A stretch of 64,000 nt of DNA, from positions 310,001-374,000 of the forward strand of contig NZ_CP012697.1 in NCBI RefSeq assembly GCF_001314225.1, read 5' to 3'. This DNA is from Microbacterium sp. No. 7. GTDB lineage: Bacteria; Actinomycetota; Actinomycetes; Actinomycetales; Microbacteriaceae. The notes below the pieces were generated by a model. That model worked only from the letters and a program-made list of their open reading frames with translations. It was not told where the DNA came from and did no database searches. Shown here piece by piece: positions 1 to 7,982 of the stretch (positions within the stretch are counted from its first letter, which is position 1; the number at the start of each line of letters is the position of its first letter). The position numbers and the translations under genes are program-made.

Positions 1-2388
1 ACGGTCGCGATCGTGGAGACGCACGGTCGTGCCGAGACCGCCGCGATGACCGAGGGGCTGCAGATCCTGCCGCGCCGCGCCGTGCGGCACCGCGGCGTGG
101 AGCTGACCGAGATGGACCTGGATGCCGTGCTCGCCCGCCGCCCGCAGGTCGCGCTCGTCGACGAGCTCGCCCACACCAACGCCCCCGGGATGCGTCACGA
201 GAAGCGCTGGGAGGACGTGCAGGAGCTCCTCGACGCGGGGATCGACGTCATCTCGACCGTGAACATCCAGCACATCGAGTCGCTGGGCGACGTCGTGGAG
301 CAGATCACGGGCGTCGCGCAGCGCGAGACGATCCCCGACGCGGTGCTGCGCGCCGCCGACCAGATCGAGGTCGTCGACCTCGCCCCGCAGGCGCTGCGCG
401 ACCGCCTCGCGAGCGGCCGCGTCTACCCGGCCGAGCGGATCGACGCCGCGCTGTCGAACTACTTCCGGCTCGGCAACCTCACGGCGCTGCGCGAGCTGGC
501 GCTGCTGTGGCTCGCCGACGAGGTCGACCAGGCGCTCACCGCCTATCGCACCGAGCACGGCATCGACAGCACCTGGCAGGCGCGGGAGCGCGTCGTCGTC
601 GCCCTCACGGGCGGCCCCGAGGGCGAGACGCTGCTGCGCCGCGGCGCCCGTATCGCCGCGCGCACGACGGGCGGCCAGCTGCTCGCGGTGCACGTCACGA
701 GCCAGGACGGGCTGCGCGCCGCGAGCCCGGAGTCGCTCGCCCGGCAGCGCGCCCTCGTCGACGCCCTCGGCGGCACCTACCACCAGGTCGTCGGCGACGA
801 CGTGCCCCGCACGCTCGTGCAGTTCGCGCGCTCGGTCAACGCGACCCAGCTCGTGCTCGGGGTGAGCCGCCGCGGACGCATCGCGGCGGCTCTCACGGGC
901 CCGGGCATCGGCGCGACCGTCATCCGCGAGTCGGGCGACATCGACGTGCACATCGTCACGCACTCCGCGGCCGGCGGCCGCTCGGCGCTGCCGCGGATCG
1001 GAGGGTCGCTCACCTGGCGGCGCCGCATCGCCGGGTTCGCCTTCGCCGTCGTCTGCGGACCGCTGCTGTCGTGGCTGCTCGTCACCCTGCGCGGACCGGA
1101 GTCGATCACGAGCGACGTGCTCAGCTACCAGCTGCTGGTCGTGGTCGCGGCGATCATCGGCGGCATCTGGCCCGCCCTGTTCGCCGCCGTCATGTCGGGG
1201 CTCACCCTCGACTTCCTGTTCATCGAACCGCTGTACGAGATCAAGGTCGACGAGCCGCACCACCTGCTCGCCCTCGTGCTGTACGTCGTCGTGGCCGTGC
1301 TCGTGAGCCTCGTCGTCGACCGCGCGGCGCGGCAGACGCGCTCCGCCCGCCGCGCCGCCGCCGAGTCGGAGCTGCTCGCGACCGTGGCCGGCAGCGTCCT
1401 GCGCGGGCAGGGCGCGATCCAGGCGCTCGTCGACCGCACGCGCGAGTCGTTCCGGCTCTCCGGGGTGCGGCTGCTGAGCGACGGGAGCGTGCTCGCCACG
1501 AGCGGCGAGCCGCTCGCCGACGAACGGCACACGACCATGCCGATCGGCGCGGATGCCGTGCTCGAGCTGCACGGGGGCGCCTTCGGGCCCGCCGAGCAGC
1601 GCCTCCTCGAGGCGATCGCCGCACAGCTCGCCGCGGCGCTCGAGCACAGCGCCCTGGCGCGCACCGCCAGCGAGATCGCCCCGCTCGCGGCATCCGACCG
1701 GCTCCGCACCGCCCTGCTGTCGGCCCTCAGCCACGATCTGCGCCGCCCGCTCGCCGCCGCGACCGCCGCGGTCACGGGGCTCCGCACCGCGCGCGGGCAC
1801 CTCACGCCCGGCGACCGCGACGAGCTGCTCGCCACCGCCGCCGAGAGCCTCGACGCCCTCGCCGCGCTGATCACCGACCTGCTCGACGTCACCCGGCTGC
1901 AGGCCGGTGCGCTCGCCGTCGCGACGACGCCGCTCGACGCCGCCGAGGCGATCCTGCCCGCGCTGGAGGAGCTCGGCATCGGCCCCGATCAGATAGAGCT
2001 CGCCCTCGACCCCGGCGTGCCGGCCGTCGACGCCGATCCCGTGCTGCTGCAGCGCGCGCTCGTGAACCTGCTCGCCAACGCGCTCCGCCACGCGCCCGGC
2101 GGATCCCGCGTGCGCGTCGCGACGAGCGCGTTCGGCGATCGCGTGGAGATCCGCATCGTCGACCACGGTCCCGGCATCCCCGCCGATCGTCGCGACGACG
2201 TCTTCCTGCCCTTCCAGCGGCTCGGCGACACCGACAACACGACGGGCCTCGGCCTCGGGCTCGCGCTGTCGAAGGGCTTCGTCGAGGCGATGAACGGCAC
2301 GCTCACGGCCGAGGACACGCCGGGCGGCGGCGTCACGATGGTCATCGGGCTGCCCGCGCTCGCCGTGCGGGAGAGGAGCACGCCGTGA
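1..2388 (+). CDS. kdpD: Sensor histidine kinase KdpD (5' end outside window)
   Basis: This is the membrane sensor kinase of the potassium/turgor two-component system that controls the high-affinity K+ ATPase KdpFABC. The reading frame is open from base 1, so the start and the N-terminal Walker A lie upstream. Visible in order: the rest of the KdpD sensor domain (VDELAHTNAPG, STVNIQHIESL), a universal-stress-like domain (about visible residues 200-325), the membrane segments of the DUF4118 domain (about 340-440), a GAF-like linker, the phosphoacceptor box SHDLRRPLAA with His at visible residue 578, and the ATPase N (NLLANALRHA), G1 (DHGPGIP) and G2 (GLGLGLA) boxes. The usual H-box threonine (DLRTPL) is arginine here. 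Its stop overlaps kdpE by 4 bases. kdpFABC is presumably upstream, outside the window. The family call is secure. Confidence 0.96.
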   Translation, partial: TVAIVETHGRAETAAMTEGLQILPRRAVRHRGVELTEMDLDAVLARRPQVALVDELAHTNAPGMRHEKRWEDVQELLDAGIDVISTVNIQHIESLGDVVEQITGVAQRETIPDAVLRAADQIEVVDLAPQALRDRLASGRVYPAERIDAALSNYFRLGNLTALRELALLWLADEVDQALTAYRTEHGIDSTWQARERVVVALTGGPEGETLLRRGARIAARTTGGQLLAVHVTSQDGLRAASPESLARQRALVDALGGTYHQVVGDDVPRTLVQFARSVNATQLVLGVSRRGRIAAALTGPGIGATVIRESGDIDVHIVTHSAAGGRSALPRIGGSLTWRRRIAGFAFAVVCGPLLSWLLVTLRGPESITSDVLSYQLLVVVAAIIGGIWPALFAAVMSGLTLDFLFIEPLYEIKVDEPHHLLALVLYVVVAVLVSLVVDRAARQTRSARRAAAESELLATVAGSVLRGQGAIQALVDRTRESFRLSGVRLLSDGSVLATSGEPLADERHTTMPIGADAVLELHGGAFGPAEQRLLEAIAAQLAAALEHSALARTASEIAPLAASDRLRTALLSALSHDLRRPLAAATAAVTGLRTARGHLTPGDRDELLATAAESLDALAALITDLLDVTRLQAGALAVATTPLDAAEAILPALEELGIGPDQIELALDPGVPAVDADPVLLQRALVNLLANALRHAPGGSRVRVATSAFGDRVEIRIVDHGPGIPADRRDDVFLPFQRLGDTDNTTGLGLGLALSKGFVEAMNGTLTAEDTPGGGVTMVIGLPALAVRERSTP

Positions 2389-3098
2389 GGATCCTGATCG
2401 CCGACGACGACCCGCAGCTGCTCCGCGCCCTGCGCATCACCCTCACCGCCGAGGGCTACGAGATCGTCACGGCCGCCGACGGCGCCGAGGCGATCCAGGC
2501 CGCCGTCGACCGCCATCCCGACCTCGTCGTGCTCGACCTCGGGATGCCGCGGCTCGACGGCATGGAGGTCATCCACGCCGTCCGCGGCTGGTCGGCCGCC
2601 CCCATCCTGGTCGTCTCGGGACGCACCGGATCGGCCGACAAGGTCGAGGCCCTCGACGCGGGCGCCGACGACTACGTGACCAAGCCGTTCTCCATCGACG
2701 AGCTGCTCGCCCGCATCCGGGCGCTCACCCGCCGCACCCCGCAGGCCGACGCCGAGCCGGTCGTGACCTTCGGCGACGTGCGCGTCGACCTCTCGGATCA
2801 CACCGTCACCCGCGGCGACGGCGGCTCCGCGAGGACGGTCCGGCTGACGCCGACGGAGTGGCGCTTCCTGGAGATGCTCGTGCGCAACCCCGGCCGGCTC
2901 GTCACCCGCCAGACCCTGCTCCGCGAGATCTGGGGCTCGGAGCACGTCGCCGACAGCGGCTACCTGCGCCTCTACATGGCGCAGCTGCGCAAGAAGCTCG
3001 AGCCCGACCCCTCGCGCCCCCGCCACCTCCTCACCGAGGCCGGCATGGGCTACCGCCTCCACCCCGATCCCCCCACCACCCCGCCGGGACCCGGGTAA
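2385..3098 (+). CDS. kdpE: Response regulator KdpE
   Basis: OmpR/PhoB-class DNA-binding response regulator, the cognate partner of KdpD; phosphorylated by it to activate kdpFABC. The GTG start overlaps the kdpD stop (GTGA), and a GAGGAG element lies just upstream, so translation is probably coupled. The receiver domain (about residues 1-115) has the acidic cluster ADDD near residue 7, phosphoacceptor Asp51 (VVLDLGMP) and Lys100 (VTKPF). The winged-helix output domain spans about 128-228 (LTPTEWRFLEML, LRLYMAQLRKKLE, GMGYRL). The length, 237 residues, is typical. A short proline-rich tail ends the protein. Repeats begin immediately after the stop. Confidence 0.96.
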   Translation: MRILIADDDPQLLRALRITLTAEGYEIVTAADGAEAIQAAVDRHPDLVVLDLGMPRLDGMEVIHAVRGWSAAPILVVSGRTGSADKVEALDAGADDYVTKPFSIDELLARIRALTRRTPQADAEPVVTFGDVRVDLSDHTVTRGDGGSARTVRLTPTEWRFLEMLVRNPGRLVTRQTLLREIWGSEHVADSGYLRLYMAQLRKKLEPDPSRPRHLLTEAGMGYRLHPDPPTTPPGPG

Positions 3099-3112
3099 CG
3101 GTGCGTGGGAGG

Positions 3113-3427
3113 GGTTTCGATACGCGCGCTGCGCGCGCTACTCAACCAGCGGGGGTGGGGGGTGTGGACGCTTGCATCTCATTCCCGCTGGTCGAGTGCT
3201 CGCGGCGGAGCCGCGAGTGTATCGAGACCCGTGTAACGGTCCGTTAGGTGGGTTTCGATACGCGCGCTGCGCGCGCTACTCAACCAGCGGCGGCGGGGGT
3301 GTGGACGCTTGCATCTCATTCCCGCTGGTCGAGTGCTCGCGGCGGAGCCGCGAGTGTATCGAGACCCTTGTAGCGGTCCGTTGGGTGGGTTTCGATACGC
3401 GCGCTGCGCGCGCTACTCAACCAGCGG
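3113..3427. repeat. Palindromic repeat block 1 (five alternating units)
   Basis: This 406-base intergenic stretch holds no gene. It contains three copies of a unit beginning GGTTTCGATACGCGC and ending ACTCAACCAGCGG (3113-3152, 3251-3290, 3388-3427). They alternate with two copies of a unit that begins CCCGCTGGTCGAG and ends TATCGAGACCC (3184-3230, 3321-3367). The two unit types have complementary ends (GGTYTCGATAC versus GTATCGARACC) and each has its own inner hairpin (GCGCGC/GCGCGC, CTCGCGGC/GCCGCGAG). The whole repeats in tandem with a period of 137-138 bp, including the spacer. The same units recur at 6940-7227 and 36384-36636. They look like REP/BIME-type bacterial interspersed elements; no transposase is present. 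Confidence 0.92.
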
Positions 3428-3504
3428 CGGCGGGGGTGGGAGTGAGTGGAGGTGGAGGATGCGTGGGTGCCTGCCTCGCCGGCCCGGGATGAGAGCATGA
3501 GACG

Positions 3505-4329
3505 GTGCCGCAGGTCTCCGCGCTCTTCCGTCATCCGGTCAAGGGGTTCACGCCCGAGGCGTGCGACGAGCTCGTCGTGCAGGCCGACGGACGCGTCGCG
3601 GGCGACCGCGTGCTCGCGTTCCGGTTCGCGAGCGCCGTGACGCCCGAGAGCCGCGACGGGCTCGCCTACTGGCCGAAGAGCCGCGGTCTCGCGCTCATGG
3701 ACTTCCCGTCGCTCGCGCGGCTGCGCGTGCGCTACGACCACACCGCACTGCGCGTGACGATCACCGACGACGGCGGGCGCACGCTGGTCGACGCGGCGCT
3801 CGACGACCAGGGCCGGCGCCGCCTCGAGGATGCCGTGACCGCGTTCGTCGCGGACTCGCCCGAGGCCTCCCGGCTCGACGCCGAGGGCGTGCTGCCGCTG
3901 CGGCTCGTCGGCGACGGCCGCACCTCGCGGTTCCAGGACCGGCCGCGCGGATTCGTGTCGCTGCACGGCGCGGCGTCGGTGCAGGCACTGGATGCCGCGG
4001 TGCCGGCATCCGTCGACGATCGCCGTTTCCGCTCGAACGTCGTCGTCACGGGCACGGCGCCGTGGGACGAGCTCGGCTGGTCGGGGCGGGTGCGCGTCGG
4101 CGACGTGCTGTTCGACGTGCAGGCGCCCATCGCGCGGTGCACCGCGATCATGGCGAACCCCGACACGGGCGACCGCGACGCGCGCCTGCTGCGCGTGCTC
4201 ACGAAGGAGTTCGACCAGCAGGCGCCGACCCTCGGCATCCTGCTGCTCCCCGCGTCCGGCGAGTCGGGCACGGTGCGCCTCGGCGACGAGGTGACGCTCG
4301 CCCCTGCCTCTGAGCGGGTGTCGCACTGA
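3505..4329 (+). CDS. MOSC domain-containing protein
   Basis: MOSC proteins are molybdenum-cofactor sulfurase C-terminal-like; some reduce N-hydroxylated substrates with a cysteine-bound Mo cofactor. The 274-residue protein has an N-terminal MOSC beta-barrel (about 1-110, with LFRHPVKGFTPE and LAYWPKSRGLALMD). The MOSC domain proper follows, with the conserved cysteine at about residue 212 in RCTAIMANPDTGDRD. The GTG start at 3505 was chosen because no in-frame alternative with a better upstream sequence is seen. It stands alone between a repeat block and a convergent gene. The domain call is firm, but the substrate is unknown. Confidence 0.86.
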   Translation: MPQVSALFRHPVKGFTPEACDELVVQADGRVAGDRVLAFRFASAVTPESRDGLAYWPKSRGLALMDFPSLARLRVRYDHTALRVTITDDGGRTLVDAALDDQGRRRLEDAVTAFVADSPEASRLDAEGVLPLRLVGDGRTSRFQDRPRGFVSLHGAASVQALDAAVPASVDDRRFRSNVVVTGTAPWDELGWSGRVRVGDVLFDVQAPIARCTAIMANPDTGDRDARLLRVLTKEFDQQAPTLGILLLPASGESGTVRLGDEVTLAPASERVSH

Positions 4330-4351
4330 CTTTAGAGCCGCGTTCGGGCCG

Positions 4352-6085
4352 TCAGGCGGGTCGCCCCATCGTCGAGGCTCCCGTCCGACCGCCGTGCACG
4401 ACGTATTTGCGATGCCGGCTCTGCGGTGGCGCCGTCGCCTGCACCCACCCGTCTTCGACGAGCCGCCGCAGCCGCGAGCGCACGGCACTGAGTGAAAGCC
4501 CGCTCCATGCAACGATGTCGTGGACGCTCTGCGGGCCCCTTCCCACCAGGCCGCGGATGAGTGCGGCGTCCGTATCGCTCGGCAGGGGAGCACCGGCAGC
4601 GAGGACGAAGCCTTCGGTGCCGGTGCCACGGAGCACGCCCTCTTCGCGCAGCCCGGTGAGGATTCTTCGCGCCTCGTCGGAATCGATGCGAAGTGCATCA
4701 CGGAGCCCGTTGACCGAGACTCTGCCTTCACGCCGAGCGATGAGCAGGGCGGCGTCCTCGTGTGAGTCGAGGTCCCGATCTGTCAGCTGCCGCAGCCACG
4801 CACGATGCTCGGGGATCTCGGCGCCGTGCCGATGGAGTGTGACCTTCACCTGATCCGGCCCGACGGTGAAGCGGGGGCGTTCCAGGGCGTGCGCTTCCAT
4901 TTCGGCGATCATCAGACGGACACCGCCACCCTGACCCTCGACCGTGAATCCTGCTTGCCCTCTCGGTGCGACGTGCTGCATGAGGGGGAGAAGCACCTGA
5001 TTCCGGCAACGCGAGGTTCCGTCGCCGAGATTGTCCTGCGTCACGCCGCCCCAGAATCCGCCCGGGTTCGTGATCTCGACGCGGTCGGCGAAGACATCGA
5101 TCGTCACGGGCTGGCCGACGAACATCGCAGAGTACTCGCGATGCAGGACGGCATTCGAGATCGCCTCACGAAGGACTCTCACGGGTATCTCCGGCAGTTC
5201 GCGGCGCGTCGCGCCGTCGACGACCGAGTAGGTGCGCAGATTGCGAACCACGGCGCTGACGGCGTCGTCGACCACGTCGGCGAGTCTGCCCACGCACTCC
5301 ACGCGGTCGAGGAATCGTAGATCAGTCGTAGGGAGCGATTTTTCATTGCCGGGATGGACCGTGACGTCGACGAGCAGCCGAGGATAGAACTGTTGCGGGA
5401 ATGTTCCCGTGGCGAGGAGTCCCGCCAGGCGAACGTGCCCGCGCTTGTCGAGCACGTTCAGGCGGACCAGTTGCTCCTTGCGTGTGTGCGCGCCGTGGAG
5501 CGCTTTGGTCCCTGTGCGGCGAGCGATGAGATCGTCGAGCACCTGAGGGTCGAGGTCAGTCTCATCCGCGTCATCGACGATCTGCCGATCAGCGTCTGAG
5601 GGAACGAGTTCGTGCTGCAGCTCGAAGACTTCGGGCGCCGAGAGCTTGATGTCCTTGTCGTCGACACGTTTGTATGCGCCCCCGGGGAGGCCCTTCGCCG
5701 TGACGAAGCACGGCTTGTTGCCGGGTTGGTTGGGGGCGATCGTGATGATCAGCACGGGATGCCCGTCAACCGTTGCGCGAACCATTCCGTAGGCGGGCGG
5801 ATTCGTGAGCTTGGCGCCCTGCGCGCCGCCGTCACCGATTCCCTCGACGAACTGATCGCGTACGACGTCGATGTCGAATCCTTGTGCTGGCGTGAATCCG
5901 TCTTCCTCGGAGAGGCCGAGAAGGATGCGTCCGCCGGCGGAGTTGGCGAACGCGCTCACGCTGTCCCACACGTCGGCGCTGAGCTTGCGCGTACTGGCCT
6001 TGACCTCGACGAGGGCGTCATCGGTGCCTTGCTGCCGCAGGCGTGCGAGAGTCTCGACGAGGGGTTCGTTCTCCAGGCCGCTCAC
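4352..6085 (-). CDS. AlbA_2 (Schlafen-like) domain / HATPase protein with winged helices
   Basis: 577-residue protein of the RecG-like 'ATP-binding protein' family. An AlbA_2 putative DNA-binding domain covers about residues 20-150 (LVEVKAS, SAFANSAGGRILLGLSEE). A GHKL-type ATPase follows at about 290-400 (REAISNAVLHREYS, ITNPGGFWGG). Two C-terminal winged-helix-like stretches are visible at about 440-490 and 510-560. Members of the family are mostly uncharacterised; some act as regulators or in phage defence. Start is GTG 6085; in-frame stop TGA lies three codons upstream. Codon use and G+C are lower than in neighbouring genes, suggesting transfer. The region just upstream is packed with GTGAG/CTCAC words that could be its own operator. 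Confidence 0.82.
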   Translation of the reverse strand: MSGLENEPLVETLARLRQQGTDDALVEVKASTRKLSADVWDSVSAFANSAGGRILLGLSEEDGFTPAQGFDIDVVRDQFVEGIGDGGAQGAKLTNPPAYGMVRATVDGHPVLIITIAPNQPGNKPCFVTAKGLPGGAYKRVDDKDIKLSAPEVFELQHELVPSDADRQIVDDADETDLDPQVLDDLIARRTGTKALHGAHTRKEQLVRLNVLDKRGHVRLAGLLATGTFPQQFYPRLLVDVTVHPGNEKSLPTTDLRFLDRVECVGRLADVVDDAVSAVVRNLRTYSVVDGATRRELPEIPVRVLREAISNAVLHREYSAMFVGQPVTIDVFADRVEITNPGGFWGGVTQDNLGDGTSRCRNQVLLPLMQHVAPRGQAGFTVEGQGGGVRLMIAEMEAHALERPRFTVGPDQVKVTLHRHGAEIPEHRAWLRQLTDRDLDSHEDAALLIARREGRVSVNGLRDALRIDSDEARRILTGLREEGVLRGTGTEGFVLAAGAPLPSDTDAALIRGLVGRGPQSVHDIVAWSGLSLSAVRSRLRRLVEDGWVQATAPPQSRHRKYVVHGGRTGASTMGRPA

Positions 6086-6178
6086 TTGTCCTCACTCTTC
6101 CTCAGTTTGCTTCAGTGTACGTCACTTTGCCTGAGTGAGGGTGAGTGAGCGAAGTGAGAGTGAGTGAGGCAAAGTGAC
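6081..6178. promoter_or_regulatory. GTGAG/CTCAC-rich array upstream of the AlbA_2 gene
   Basis: About 95 bases between the AlbA_2 start and the end of the convergent-side PhzF gene carry around a dozen CTCAC/GTGAG or CTCAG words. A perfect 12-bp inverted repeat is included (GTCACTTTGCCT at 6121-6132 and its complement at 6167-6178). The array covers the translation start, so it may be an operator or attenuator for the AlbA_2 protein, whose domain is thought to bind DNA. The function is inferred from position only. Confidence 0.5.
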
Positions 6179-6194
6179 GGTCGGTGCCGCCCGG

Positions 6195-6875
6195 TCAGCG
6201 CAGCTCGATGATCCGCGGCTCCGAGACGCGGCCGCCGACCTCGATCTGCTGGCCGAGGTAGCGCACGTGCGTGCGGAGCACCGAGCCCCGCCCCTGCACG
6301 ATCAGCAGGTCGCGGCCCAGCGCGGCCGTGAGGCGCACCGCCGCCGAGCCCGTCGCCTCGTCCTCGCTCAGCCGCAGATCGGGCGCGAACATCCGCGAGC
6401 GCACGCGGCCCTCGGGCTCGTCGATCCACGCCCACACGTAGTGCAGGCCGAACGCATAGGCGGCGGGATCGACGGCCTCGACCTCGGCGGGCGAGTCGAG
6501 CCGGTCGATCTCGAACACCGGCGCCCAGTCCGGCATCGCGGTGACGTAGACGAGGTCGCCGTCGGCGCGCACCCGCACACTGCCCGCGGGAACCCTGATG
6601 GCCTTCACCTCGTCGCCGCCCTGCAGCAGCCACGCCGCGAGTCCGACCGTCGGATGCCCGGCGAACGGCAGCTCGCCCGCGGGCGTGAAGATCCGTGCCG
6701 TCGCGACGTGGTCGGCCATGGCGTCGATGAAGATCGTCTCGCTGAAGCCGAGGTCGGCGGCGATCTCCGTCTCCTGCCCGCGGGTCGACGGCGACGCCCA
6801 CACGATGCCGAGCGGGTTGCCATGGTTGTCGTCGTCATCGACGAAGACGTTGACGACGTTCACGAGGGTGTTCAC
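6195..6875 (-). CDS. PhzF family isomerase-like protein
   Basis: Phenazine-biosynthesis PhzF-like fold (diaminopimelate-epimerase-like isomerase). Family signatures are in order: GNPLGIV near the N-terminus, LGFSETIFI containing the conserved catalytic-position Glu, AGHPTVGLAAWLL, and DEATGSAA near the C-terminus. At 226 residues it is shorter than the usual 260-300. Start GTG 6875 was chosen because the protein homology begins there; the open frame continues upstream only through the palindromic repeats and that extension is not credible. GTG 6863 is an alternative. No phenazine genes are nearby, so the substrate is unknown. Confidence 0.85.
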   Translation of the reverse strand: MNTLVNVVNVFVDDDDNHGNPLGIVWASPSTRGQETEIAADLGFSETIFIDAMADHVATARIFTPAGELPFAGHPTVGLAAWLLQGGDEVKAIRVPAGSVRVRADGDLVYVTAMPDWAPVFEIDRLDSPAEVEAVDPAAYAFGLHYVWAWIDEPEGRVRSRMFAPDLRLSEDEATGSAAVRLTAALGRDLLIVQGRGSVLRTHVRYLGQQIEVGGRVSEPRIIELR

Positions 6876-6939
6876 GCGCAGATTCTCGCAGGATTCGCGT
6901 GCGCTCGGTGACGGGGTCGCGGGCGGCGGCCCGTGAGAC

Positions 6940-7227
6940 GGATCTCGATACGCCCGCGGCTCCGCCGCGGGCACTCGATCAGCGGGGTGAGACGTGTCCC
7001 GCACACCCCGCTGGTCGCACACCCCGCTGGTTGAGTAGCGCGCGCAGCGCGCGTATCGAAACCCTTGCCGCGGGCCGTTACACGGGTCTCGATACACTCG
7101 CGGCTCCGCCGCGAGCACTCGACCAGCGGAGTGAGGGGCATCGTCGTGTGATCGGCGGGGTGAGGGGCAGGCACCCGCACACACCTCCCGCTGGTTGAGT
7201 AGCGCGCGCAGCGCGCGTATCGAAACC
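6940..7227. repeat. Palindromic repeat block 2 (four units)
   Basis: No gene is seen in this roughly 410-base stretch. Units lie at 6940-6985, 7024-7063, 7085-7129 and 7188-7227. They alternate in orientation and share ends GGTYTCGATAC and CTCRACCAGCGG with block 1. Inner arms vary: CGCCCGCGGC/GCCGCGGGC in the first, GCGCGC/GCGCGC in the second and fourth, and CTCGCGGC/GCCGCGAG in the third. Conserved ends with a changing but always self-complementary core suggest selection on folding. Confidence 0.9.
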
Positions 7228-7286
7228 CATCCCACAGTCCGGCGCCCCTGAACCCCTCCCGCGGTCCGGTACCCGCCCACCCCCGC

Positions 7287-7886
7287 TCACGCGCGGAGCG
7301 CGGCGAGGGCCATCTGCTCCAGGACCCGGCGGGCGGTGGCGTCGTCGGGGATGGCGGGGGCGGGGCGCGTGCTGTGCGGGGTCGAGTTGAGCAGGCCGAA
7401 GCACGCGTGGGCGCGCACGCGCAGCTCGTCGACGGAGCGGTCGGGGCGCAGGGCGTGCAGCACGCCGGTCCACAGCTCGACGTACTCGCGCTGCAGGCGC
7501 CGCACCGTGTGCCGGTCGTCGTCGCCGAGGCTCGACAGCTCCCGGTCCTGCACGCGGATCACCTCGACGTCGGCGAGGGCGAAGTCGACGTGGAAGCGCA
7601 CGAGCTCCTCGAGCCGGCGCGGGGGCGACGACTCGCGCTCCAGCACGTCGAGGCCGCCTGCGAGCAGGCCCTCGCTCACGCTCACCAGGATGGCGCCGAG
7701 CAGCGCCTGCTTGTTCGCGAAGTGCCGGTAGATCGCGGGTCCGCTCACGCCGACGGCGCCGCCGATGTCCTCGAGGCTCACGGCGTTGTACCCGCGCTCG
7801 GCGAACAGCCGTGCGGCGGCCTGCAGGATGCCCGCACGGCGGTCGGCCTTGGCGCGGCCGCGGTCGGTGGAGAGCTCGCTTGTCAT
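7287..7886 (-). CDS. TetR/AcrR family transcriptional regulator
   Basis: 199-residue repressor with an N-terminal TetR helix-turn-helix (about residues 16-62: RRAGILQAAARLFAERGYNA, VGVSGPAIYRHFANKQALL) and a divergent ligand-binding C-terminal half. It is divergently placed next to the acyl-CoA carboxylase operon at 7983, with two near-identical 16-bp inverted repeats between the starts. The likely role is control of that operon and of itself in response to an acyl-CoA intermediate, by analogy with other TetR regulators of fatty-acid or branched-chain catabolism. The ligand is unknown. Confidence 0.9.
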   Translation of the reverse strand: MTSELSTDRGRAKADRRAGILQAAARLFAERGYNAVSLEDIGGAVGVSGPAIYRHFANKQALLGAILVSVSEGLLAGGLDVLERESSPPRRLEELVRFHVDFALADVEVIRVQDRELSSLGDDDRHTVRRLQREYVELWTGVLHALRPDRSVDELRVRAHACFGLLNSTPHSTRPAPAIPDDATARRVLEQMALAALRA

Positions 7887-7890
7887 TTCA

Positions 7891-7928
7891 GTTAGTCACC
7901 GCTAACGTATGGGTTAATGGGCGCTAAC
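7891..7928. promoter_or_regulatory. Twin TetR operator between regulator and acyl-CoA operon
   Basis: Two 16-bp sites, GTTAGTCACCGCTAAC at 7891-7906 and GTTAATGGGCGCTAAC at 7913-7928, start 22 bp apart (about two helical turns). Each has the form GTTA...CTAAC. They lie directly upstream of the regulator start codon and before the carboxylase gene, so one dimer pair could shut off both directions. Confidence 0.75.
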
Positions 7929-7982
7929 TGAAGTGTAGGCGCCCGGGTCGGCATCCCGATCATGACAGCGATGGAGATTGAC

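Noticed and set aside
507..2384. Upstream extension of the kdpE frame
   Set aside because: Runs through kdpD in another frame; the receiver domain begins at GTG 2385.
1..2388. KdpD as a truncated pseudogene
   Set aside because: The missing N-terminus is due to the window edge; the frame is open from base 1 and all kinase motifs are intact.
3113..3427. Possible CRISPR array
   Set aside because: Units alternate in orientation, spacers are themselves repeated, and no cas genes are present; this is a REP-like block.
6876..7280. N-terminal extension of the PhzF gene
   Set aside because: It translates palindromic repeats and carries no family similarity; GTG 6875 starts the conserved domain.
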